Source of the DNA: an uncultured Campylobacter sp.
Lineage (GTDB): Bacteria; Campylobacterota; Campylobacteria; Campylobacterales; Campylobacteraceae
DNA length: 64,000 bases
Direction: 5' to 3'
Assembly (NCBI RefSeq): GCF_938045345.1
Contig: NZ_CALIMS010000006.1
Span: 62,001-126,000, forward strand
The position numbers and the translations under genes were made by a program. The notes under the pieces were generated by a model that did not search any database, was not told the origin of the DNA, and saw only the letters and a list, made by a program, of their open reading frames with translations. Below, piece by piece: positions 52,501 to 59,346 of the stretch (positions are counted from its first letter, which is position 1; every line of letters begins with the position of its first letter).

Positions 52501-53628
52501 GATAGGGCGATGTATCGCGCCAAAACGAGCGGTAAAAACCGCTACTGCATCTTTGAGCGCGCTGAAGCAGACGGACCTAGCGAGGAAGGGATTGCTGCGG
52601 CGATCGAAGAGGGGGAGTTTTTCGTGCTCTATCAGCCGATCATTAGCGGCGCACAGATTTATGGATATGAGCTGCTTTTACGCTGGGATCGCGGAAAGCG
52701 CGGAATTCTTGCCCCGCAGGATTTTGCGCAGATATTAAGCGAGCCGCGATTTGAGTTGCCGATCTCAAAATTTGCGTTTTCAAAGATGATGGAATTTAAT
52801 GCTCAAACGGGCGCAAACTGCTCGATAAACGTAAGTCTAGCCGTGCTTACAAACGACGAATTTTACGATTTCGTAGCTCATAGCTTGCGAGACAGAGCTA
52901 ATGCAAAAGGCGAGTTGATGTTTGAGATAACCGATTTTAGCGAGCAAAATTTTAAGGAATTCGCCCCTGCGCGTGGGCGTTATGCAGATCTTGGGGTTAA
53001 ATTTGCTCTTAATAGTGCAAATAAAAGCAATATCCCATTCCTGAATGCCCAGCCTTTCGATGTCGTTAAAATCGACCGCGAGCTCTGCCTTGACATAGGC
53101 AAGAAAAAAAATGCTATCCGAACGATGGTGGAGATCACAGGCAAGCTAAAGCGGGAGTTTGGTTTTGCTCTCGGCGCTCAAGGGGTCGAAAACGCGCTGT
53201 CGCTGCGGCTCTTAAACAATTTGAAATTTAACTATCTGCAGGGAAATTTTATCGCAAAAGCGCTTGATCGCAGGGAGATAGACGCTTTCATCGCACGCTT
53301 TAAAGATACGCCCAAGCTCGCAGCCATCGACAAAGATGAGTTTATCGGCTTTTTAAACGCGCTTGATTACAAAGAGCTTGCTTTAAGCTTCGTTTCGCGC
53401 GCCGATGCGGGCGATCTGAGCCCGGGAGAGTTCGAAGGCTTTAGAGCAAAATTCGGCGAAATTTTAAATAAAACTCAAAGCGCGGGCAGCGAAAAATTTG
53501 CGCTAAATACAGAAATACGTAAGCAAATTTTAGATATTCTTTCGCTTGATTATCGCGCTTTAGTAAGCTTCATTCAGGGCTTTAAAACGCGGCTGGATCA
53601 GTTCATAAGCGATTTGGAGGCAGCATGA
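49561..53628 (+). CDS. Membrane PAS-GGDEF-EAL protein, EAL domain degenerate
   Basis: The 1355-residue sensor starts at ATG 49561. Membrane helices near 14-35 and 257-278 flank a periplasmic domain. Several PAS-like domains follow, ending with LEAILITDESGRVLRANNAFYEITGYSESQTIGK. The diguanylate cyclase motif GGDEF (915-919) is intact, with a product-inhibition site RKGD five residues before it. The EAL domain keeps YELLLRW (~1037), an INVS Asn, EIT and VKIDRE. It has lost the DDFGTG aspartates (ALNSANKSN) and the second glutamate (AQGVE for AEGVE). It probably makes c-di-GMP without degrading it. About 100 extra residues follow the EAL domain. The stop overlaps the next gene. Confidence 0.88.
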   Translation: MKNKKDFVTERFNAALILGAALLTLVVVCEISFLRTRIATQLDLRTRTAITLLKNTDESLFSELEILKENIISLDARHEATQSELYADLIRNVVKSSHRFDAIFYLRARGAEQESLAYFSSDGRISDLGEIRLADIASELKKDEWVSRYMMMDGAWRYFLIKRVNADSYLLGFANTARPIARLSSLGDILVFNAEGKFFNAPGSATDILGQDFDFSRLGEVVSFEDESGLSFAYLAKFGDNFVMARERAGYFLGADDFIVVALAAAILAYLILLISNFTFLKKRVFIPLAAVQNALRQGDYHSKIRDIEALNPLNSVLEISKSIDEVLKSNLRHGDFSLSFKDALKYSSLSVLSIDNVAGTIESASNGARELYGDDVVGRNIFALQAGSFYDHAYQTQRANYVKENYVVTRQETKNGVKDLYVKKSYIRDGSKISTLFVVLDASKYRRFYDETKQKYEYLNHAPIVTLVFDYTSGKIVDASKNIKELWGYEAAQFLSGEIRLWDLLDEKDANEAKNEILNRLADMPSEELSFSQSYKIRHNDNIRYSYEVSIYVKKSAARAAFYFQNIDDDVKAIRGLQEDLDFYRTVIETRNFCTCLIDLDAQTLSFDKNYFKILKYRGKRLNTAMSFGEFSYEIYFADLENFNKMIRECTAGLRSDFSCEFRLRNAANAYTWISMQGYVTEKHGSHSRLVKTTLEDISSRKQTELELNLNANVFSRSLEAILITDESGRVLRANNAFYEITGYSESQTIGKIPNFFAPMEGGADVMERIRKNLVGKQTSYKDEIYGLKRGGGTFPALFTAIAIKDDFSLTSNFILMFTEISQIKQKESELAKIAHHDALTGLPNRVYFMKAAQRFTANSGENSKLMAVLFIDFDGFKAINDTYGHEVGDMFLQAISKAMSGLLRKGDILARLGGDEFGAIIGDLQSKDAAHVLLDRLLGISKMKFNLKGNEISASISVGAAFYDGSEKIDFPGLLSRADRAMYRAKTSGKNRYCIFERAEADGPSEEGIAAAIEEGEFFVLYQPIISGAQIYGYELLLRWDRGKRGILAPQDFAQILSEPRFELPISKFAFSKMMEFNAQTGANCSINVSLAVLTNDEFYDFVAHSLRDRANAKGELMFEITDFSEQNFKEFAPARGRYADLGVKFALNSANKSNIPFLNAQPFDVVKIDRELCLDIGKKKNAIRTMVEITGKLKREFGFALGAQGVENALSLRLLNNLKFNYLQGNFIAKALDRREIDAFIARFKDTPKLAAIDKDEFIGFLNALDYKELALSFVSRADAGDLSPGEFEGFRAKFGEILNKTQSAGSEKFALNTEIRKQILDILSLDYRALVSFIQGFKTRLDQFISDLEAA

Positions 53629-54488
53629 TAGATAGCGTTAGCGCCGATTTCGATCACGAGATACCCAACGGCTCGAGGCTTTATTTCGGAAAGAGCGCGC
53701 AGCTCAAGCGCGAGCTGGAAAATAAAGCGAGCGAAATCCTCGTTAAAAACGGCTTTAGCGAAATTTTAACGCCATATTTTTCATATCATCAGCACCTAAG
53801 CGTCGCGCCGCAAAAGCTTCTTAAGCTCTCCGATCCTACGAACCACGAGCTCGCGCTTCGCGCAGACAGCACCGTGGACGTCGTGCGTATCGTGCGCAAG
53901 CGGCTGAAAGACGATAAGCTAAGGCGGCTATTTTATATCCAGCCTACTTTCAAATACCCAAGCGACGAGTTTTATCAGATCGGCGCGGAGCTGATCGGGG
54001 AGAAAAATTTGCCGCTTGCGATCAAAATCGCGCAGGAATTTTTTAAAGAATTTGATCTTGTGCCCGCGCTTCAGCTAAGCAATATCGAGATTCCGAAAAA
54101 AATTTGCGAAATTTTAAACCTGCCGCTTGAAATTTTTGAAAAGGGCAAGATTGAGACGCTGCTTGAGCAAAATTTGCCTTGGCTAGATGCTACGGCTCGC
54201 GCCACGTCGCTAAAGGACGTGCAGGCTCTGCGCGCGCAGGTGCCTGAAGAGCTAAAGCCCTGCTTGGATGAAATTTTAAGCCTAGGCGTGGATTACGAGC
54301 GTATCTGCGTTTCGCTGCTGTATTACTCTAAAATGCGCTATTATGACGCGCTATTTTTTAGATTTTTAGATGCGGGCGCGGTGTATTGTAACGGCGGAAA
54401 TTACGAGATAGACGGGCTAAAATCCAGCGGCTTTGCGCTGCTAGTGGATGCTTTGATAGAAAAAATTATGCAAAAGGATGAGAAATGA
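53625..54488 (+). CDS. HisZ-like class II synthetase-fold protein
   Basis: The 287-residue protein resembles the catalytic core of histidyl-tRNA synthetase and ATP phosphoribosyltransferase regulatory subunit HisZ: IPNGSRLYFGKSAQLKRELENKASEIL, ELALRADSTVDVVRIV, FYIQPTFKY, EFYQIGAELIG. It lacks the anticodon domain and the histidine-binding signature of true HisS. The annotation is usually HisZ. Its coupling to purA (ATGA overlap) and to the upstream GGDEF gene leaves its real role open. Confidence 0.72.
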   Translation: MIDSVSADFDHEIPNGSRLYFGKSAQLKRELENKASEILVKNGFSEILTPYFSYHQHLSVAPQKLLKLSDPTNHELALRADSTVDVVRIVRKRLKDDKLRRLFYIQPTFKYPSDEFYQIGAELIGEKNLPLAIKIAQEFFKEFDLVPALQLSNIEIPKKICEILNLPLEIFEKGKIETLLEQNLPWLDATARATSLKDVQALRAQVPEELKPCLDEILSLGVDYERICVSLLYYSKMRYYDALFFRFLDAGAVYCNGGNYEIDGLKSSGFALLVDALIEKIMQKDEK

Positions 54489-55735
54489 GCAAAGTTGACG
54501 TAGTCATCGGCGCCCAGTGGGGCGATGAGGGCAAGGGCAAGATCGTAGATATGATAAGCGCGAATTACGATTTCGTATGTCGCAGCAGCGGCGGGCACAA
54601 CGCAGGCCACACCATCGTCATAAACGGCGAGAAATTTGCGCTGCATCTGGTACCCAGCGGCGTGCTTCATAAAAATATCATCAACATCATCGGAAACGGC
54701 GTCGTGATCAACCCCGACGTGCTGATTACCGAGATGGCGCAGTTTGAAAATTTAAAGGGCAGATTTTTCATAAGCGAGAAGGCGTTTTTAAATTTACAGT
54801 ACCACTCGCTGATCGATCAGGCGCGCGAAAAGAGCAAGGGCGAGCTTGCGATCGGCACCACCGGCAAGGGCATAGGACCTGCGTATGCCGATAAGATCGC
54901 GCGCACGGGACACCGCGTAGCGGAGCTTTTGGAGCCCGAAAGGCTTGCCGAGGCGCTATCGCGGGATTTTGCTTCGCATGAGAGCGTTTTTGAAAAAGCG
55001 GGGGTTAAAATTCCTAGCAAGATTGAAATTTACGAGGAGCTAAAGCGCTATAAAAGCGCGCTCGAGCCATACATCGCCGATACCACGCACATGCTGTGGA
55101 AGGCGCTTGATTACGACAAGCGCGTGCTCGTAGAAGGCGCGCAAGGAAGTCTGCTTGATATCGATCACGGAACCTATCCTTACGTCACTAGCTCAACTAC
55201 TATCGCGGGCGGGGCTTGCAGCGGGCTTGGGCTTGCGCCGAAAGATATCGGCACGGTGATGGGAATTTTAAAGGCCTACACCACCCGCGTGGGCAACGGC
55301 GCGTTTCCTACCGAGGATAAAGGCCCGCAAGGCGAGGCGATGCGCGAGATCGGCAAAGAGTACGGCACCACGACGGGCAGGGCGCGCCGCTGCGGTTGGT
55401 TCGACGGAGTGGCTACGAAATACGCCGTGCGCCTTAGCGGCATCGACAAGCTCGCGCTTATGAAGCTTGACGTCTTAGACGGCTTTGAGAGCATTAAAAT
55501 TTGCCGCGCATATCGCTACAAGGGCGAGGAGATCGATTATTTTCCGATCGATTTGGAAGTGGCCGAGCCAGTTTATGAGCAGATGCCGGGCTGGGACAGC
55601 GTCAAAGGAATTTCAAAATTTGAGGATCTGCCGCAAAACGCGCAAAATTATATCCGCAAAATAGAGGAGCTAAGCGGCGCGAAGGTGGGTTTCATCTCCA
55701 CAAGTCCCGAAAGAAGCGACACGATAATTTTATAA
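54485..55735 (+). CDS. purA: Adenylosuccinate synthetase
   Basis: The 416-residue enzyme has GAQWGDEGKGKIVD at the start, SSGGHNAGHTIV, GTTGKGIGPAYADK, VEGAQGSLLDIDHGTYPYVTSS and TTTGRARRCGWFD. It condenses IMP with aspartate using GTP, the first step to AMP. It overlaps the HisZ-like gene by four bases. Confidence 0.97.
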   Translation: MSKVDVVIGAQWGDEGKGKIVDMISANYDFVCRSSGGHNAGHTIVINGEKFALHLVPSGVLHKNIINIIGNGVVINPDVLITEMAQFENLKGRFFISEKAFLNLQYHSLIDQAREKSKGELAIGTTGKGIGPAYADKIARTGHRVAELLEPERLAEALSRDFASHESVFEKAGVKIPSKIEIYEELKRYKSALEPYIADTTHMLWKALDYDKRVLVEGAQGSLLDIDHGTYPYVTSSTTIAGGACSGLGLAPKDIGTVMGILKAYTTRVGNGAFPTEDKGPQGEAMREIGKEYGTTTGRARRCGWFDGVATKYAVRLSGIDKLALMKLDVLDGFESIKICRAYRYKGEEIDYFPIDLEVAEPVYEQMPGWDSVKGISKFEDLPQNAQNYIRKIEELSGAKVGFISTSPERSDTIIL

Positions 55736-55739
55736 ACTC

Positions 55740-55761
55740 GGTGAAATTTTAAAATTTCACC
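55740..55761. terminator. Perfect palindrome after purA, possible terminator
   Basis: GGTGAAATTTT followed by its exact complement AAAATTTCACC, five bases after the purA stop codon. It can fold into a stem with a short loop. No T run follows, so termination is uncertain; it belongs to the AAATTTTAAAATTT palindrome family. Confidence 0.5.
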
Positions 55762-55810
55762 CGTTGCGGGCGGCGCGACCGCTCATAGAACTGAATTTAA
55801 AGGAACGATC

Positions 55811-56362
55811 ATGCGAATACGACTACCACACGTGCCATATATCGCGCATAAAATAGCGCTGGATCTGCTAAACTCGGGCTGCGTTACGCTGAGTGCGGGC
55901 ATAGAGCCCGTCGCGAAGGAAGCGGATGAGATCATAAGAGCCGATCTGCAAAAAGAAAGAGCGATAGACGAGCGCGCAAACGAGCTGATAGATGAGCGCA
56001 TAAGCGAGCTAGATGAGATGAGCGTGAATAAAAAAGATATGTTTTGGCTCATCAAACGCCACATCGCAAACGACGAGAATTTCGAGCTAAATTTCGAGGA
56101 TCGCTACGGCACCATATCGCATAAAATTTTAGAAACCGTTTGGAAGAAAAATTTGATCGATTACAAAGTCTCCGAAAACAGGCTAAAGACGATAATTTAT
56201 AACGCGATCGACGAATATCTTAAAAATTATCAAAAGATTGAGGATGCGGTCTATGAAAAGATCGATGGCTACAAGCAAAAATTGATCCCAGGCACCGAAG
56301 AATACGAGCTGGTGTTTGAAAAGCTCTACGAAGAGGAGCTAAGAAAACGGGGCATGCTGTAA
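55811..56362 (+). CDS. DUF507-family protein
   Basis: The 183-residue charged helical protein is typical of DUF507: MRIRLPHVPYIAHKIALDLLNSG at the start, KEADEIIRADLQKERAIDERANELIDE, and FWLIKRHIANDENFELNFEDRYGTISHKILE. Its function is unknown. It lies between purA and carA; carA starts inside its last bases. In C. jejuni the same gene precedes carA (Cj1495c, from memory). Confidence 0.85.
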   Translation: MRIRLPHVPYIAHKIALDLLNSGCVTLSAGIEPVAKEADEIIRADLQKERAIDERANELIDERISELDEMSVNKKDMFWLIKRHIANDENFELNFEDRYGTISHKILETVWKKNLIDYKVSENRLKTIIYNAIDEYLKNYQKIEDAVYEKIDGYKQKLIPGTEEYELVFEKLYEEELRKRGML

Positions 56363-57480
56363 TGAATGCGTATATCTACATAGAAAACGGCATCTACCTG
56401 CAAGCCAAGGCGTTCGGTAAGGGCGGCAGCGCATTCGGCGAGCTCGTGTTTAACACCTCTGCCACGGGCTACGAGGAGATCATTTCAGATCCGAGCTACG
56501 CGGGGCAGTTTATTATTTTCACTATGCCTGAAATCGGTATCGTAGGTATCAACGAAAACGACAAAGAAAGCTCCAAAATCCACGCAAGCGGAATTTTCGT
56601 AAGAAATTTTAACAACGAGCCTTCAAATTTCCGCTCGCAGATGAGCTTGGAGGATTATTTTCTGCAAAACGGAAAATTCGGCGTTTACGACATCGACACT
56701 AGATTTTTGACCAAGATGCTGCGCGATCAGGGCAGTTTGCGCGCCTTCGTCTCTACCGAGATCAGCGATAAGACGGCTCTTAAAAAGGCGCTTAGCGAGT
56801 CTGCGCGCATAGAGGAGATCAACTACGTAAGCATCGTAAGCACGAAGGCGCCGTACAAGCACACATCGGGTCGCTGGGACGCCGAGCGCGGAAGCTACAC
56901 TCAGCCCGTAAGCTGCGGCAAAAAGATAGCCGTGATCGATTACGGCGTCAAGCGAAACATCCTAAACGAGCTTTGCGATCTAGGGCTCGGAGTAGAGGTT
57001 TTTCCGCACGACGTTAAAGCGGAAGCGCTGATCGCCAAATTTAAAGAGGGGCAGATCGACGGCGTGTTTTTATCAAACGGCCCGGGCGAGCCTCGCATGC
57101 TTAAAGAGGAGATCGCGCAGATCAAAAAGATGATCCAGGCGCGCGTGCCGATTTTTGGAATTTGCCTGGGTCATCAGCTGCTAAGTAACGCGATGGGATA
57201 TGAGACCTACAAGCTGAAATTCGGCCAGCACGGCGCAAACCACCCCGTGCAAAACCTGCGCACCAAATCGATCGAGATCACCGCGCAAAACCACAACTAC
57301 AACGTCCCCGAGACGATCGCGCAGATCTGCGAGATCACGCACCGAAATCTTTTTGACGGCACGATTGAGGGTGTACGCTACAGGGAGTATCCCGTATTTT
57401 CGGTGCAGCACCACCCCGAAGCCAGCGCGGGGCCTACCGAGAGCAAATATATCTTTAAAGAATTTCTTGAAATTTTATGA
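56362..57480 (+). CDS. carA: Carbamoyl phosphate synthase small subunit
   Basis: The 372-residue glutaminase subunit has the N-terminal GELVFNTSATGYEEIISDPSYAGQFI and the class I amidotransferase triad: Cys in FGICLGHQLL, His and Glu in QHHPEASAGP. It supplies ammonia to CarB for arginine and pyrimidine synthesis. It overlaps the DUF507 stop. Confidence 0.96.
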   Translation: MNAYIYIENGIYLQAKAFGKGGSAFGELVFNTSATGYEEIISDPSYAGQFIIFTMPEIGIVGINENDKESSKIHASGIFVRNFNNEPSNFRSQMSLEDYFLQNGKFGVYDIDTRFLTKMLRDQGSLRAFVSTEISDKTALKKALSESARIEEINYVSIVSTKAPYKHTSGRWDAERGSYTQPVSCGKKIAVIDYGVKRNILNELCDLGLGVEVFPHDVKAEALIAKFKEGQIDGVFLSNGPGEPRMLKEEIAQIKKMIQARVPIFGICLGHQLLSNAMGYETYKLKFGQHGANHPVQNLRTKSIEITAQNHNYNVPETIAQICEITHRNLFDGTIEGVRYREYPVFSVQHHPEASAGPTESKYIFKEFLEIL

Positions 57481-57502
57481 TTTTTGAAATTTTGCCTGCA
57501 CT

Positions 57503-57532
57503 AAATTTTACCGCGACTGCGCGGTAAAATTT
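57503..57532 (+). terminator. Hairpin terminator after carA
   Basis: A 13-base perfect stem (57503-57515 with 57520-57532, AAATTTTACCGCG and complement) with a four-base ACTG loop lies 22 bases after the carA stop. The descending arm ends in AAAATTT followed by TAAATTTA rather than a pure T run, so efficiency is uncertain. Confidence 0.6.
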
Positions 57533-58382
57533 TAAATTTACGGCAAGCTTTAAATTCTAACGCGGCCTTTGCATTGTAAATTTAAAGCTCGTCGCAGCCT
57601 GGATAATCGCAAGTCGGAGTAGTGAGTAAAGCACGCTTTTGCGAACTAAGGATTGCCGCGGTGATTTTGGATTAAGCAGCTTTTTGGATGAAACGAATCT
57701 GTGCTAGTCGCGATTTTAAATTTAAACCGGTTGCGCGCCGCATGCTTTTCATTCGTGTGATTTTTGCGTTAGCTTAGCTTATAAGCGTGCGCGGCTAAAT
57801 TCCATGCACTTTAAAGATCAGGCTTGGCGCGCTTAGCTCTTTCAAAACTGCGGTACATTTCGCACGACTTCAAGTCCTTTAAATTTGGCGAGCCGTCTCG
57901 TTACCGTCAAAGTTATGCCAATAAACGCTTTGCCGCCTGTAAAATTTATCTAACTTTGCCCGCTCGTTAAAGCCTTATTGATGCGGTTTTGCCAGCTATG
58001 CCTAGTTTTTTGATAAACTATACCTGCTCTTAAAACCTTATCAGCGCCGTTTTATTTCCCTCTAAAAGCCATTTGCCTAAAATAAAATTCCGCTCCGCCG
58101 CGTAGTGAAATTTTACCTGCGCCAGCTTTGGAATTTTACTTTCAGCCGCTCTTAAATCTTTTTCGCACCGATAAGATTTAGCTCGCGTCATTTTAAATTT
58201 TGCCCCATTCCTAGGCCGCGGTTTTTATCCATGCTTCTTTTTTAATCCCGCCCATATTTGCACCTAAAATAAGAGTTGTGTTACTTTATGAAATTAAATT
58301 TTTAACTTAACATTATTTTAAGCTCAATAAAAGAGAAAATTTGAAAGAATTTCATTTGAAATTTCGCCTTGAGGGGTCTGCT
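57533..58382. other. Intergenic region, no gene seen
   Basis: About 850 bases of diverged AAATTT, TTTTAAATTT and AAATTCCGC words, with no open frame whose product looks real. The last 80 bases turn AT-rich (TTTTAACTTAACATTATTTTAAG) and probably contain the promoter of the response regulator, but no clear TATAAT is present. Confidence 0.5.
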
Positions 58383-59069
58383 ATGAGCTGCGCTTTAAAA
58401 GAGCTGGACGTCTTGCTAGTCGAGGACGATACTAAATTACTAGCCTCGCTGCATAAGGCGTTTGAGGGTATTTTTAACAACATTTACAATGCCCAAAACG
58501 GGCTTGAAGGTGTGAAAAAATTCAAAAAATTTAGTCCTAATCTCGTCATTACCGACATTTTAATGCCGATCGAGGATGGGCTTGAGATGATACGCCAGAT
58601 CAAGCAGATCTTTCCGCATGCCCCTATCGTGGTACTTAGCGGCTTCAGTAGGGAGGAGCAGCTAAAAGGCGTTATGGAGATTGGCGTCGAGCGGTATTAC
58701 TTTAAGCCGGTAGATATCACCGCGTTTGTGCTAGAGATAAGTGCGCTGATGAAGTCTAAGCTGGACTCTGTACGAGTCGTAAATATGGGCGCAGGCTACG
58801 TATTTGACGGGCTTCGTCGTATTTTACTGAAGGATGGCGAGCAGCAGATCGTGCTTACTAAAAAGGAGCTTTCTTTTGTTTCGCTGCTAGCCAGTCGCGT
58901 GGGCGAGCTGGTACTTTACGAGGAGATCAAGCGTTATGTTTGGACTGAAGGAGCCGTGAGTGATACGGCGCTTCGCACCTTCGTCAAGCGTATCCGCGAT
59001 AAAGTGGGAGGCGAAATCATAAAAAACGTCCCGAGCCTAGGATACAAGATCGAGCCTGAGCCAGCTTAG
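58383..59069 (+). CDS. OmpR/PhoB-family response regulator
   Basis: The 228-residue protein has a receiver domain with VLLVEDD, the phospho-accepting Asp58 in LVITDILMP, and the conserved lysine in YYFKPVD. A C-terminal winged helix follows (~150-225, LTKKELSFVSLLASRVGELVLYEEIKRYVW, FVKRIRDKVG). The start is the ATG after GAGGGGTCTGCT; a longer frame exists upstream. No histidine kinase lies next to it, so its partner is elsewhere. Target genes are not evident. Confidence 0.85.
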   Translation: MSCALKELDVLLVEDDTKLLASLHKAFEGIFNNIYNAQNGLEGVKKFKKFSPNLVITDILMPIEDGLEMIRQIKQIFPHAPIVVLSGFSREEQLKGVMEIGVERYYFKPVDITAFVLEISALMKSKLDSVRVVNMGAGYVFDGLRRILLKDGEQQIVLTKKELSFVSLLASRVGELVLYEEIKRYVWTEGAVSDTALRTFVKRIRDKVGGEIIKNVPSLGYKIEPEPA

Positions 59070-59296
59070 ATTTGATTGCGTTTTTGCCGCTTTGTAATTT
59101 ACGGAATCCACTCGTAAAATTTTGCGTTTAAATTATGTCGCGACATAATGTGTAGCGAGGCATATTTCCACGCTCAAAGCGCCGCAGATTAAAATTTTAC
59201 GCTTATCCAACTTACTAAATTTGACTTGATAAAATTTAACCTCTCAAGCTTTTCAAAAACTTCTTTGCTTAAAAGCCCAAACTAAAAATTTCTTGC

Positions 59297-59302
59297 TAAA
59301 AT
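59297..59302 (+). promoter_or_regulatory. Possible -10 box of addB
   Basis: TAAAAT in TTTCTTGCTAAAATATCGC, 44 bases before the TTG start of addB. Confidence 0.35.
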
Positions 59303-59346
59303 ATCGCAAAATTCCGCGTTCTGCGAATCGCTCTAAAGGATTTGTT

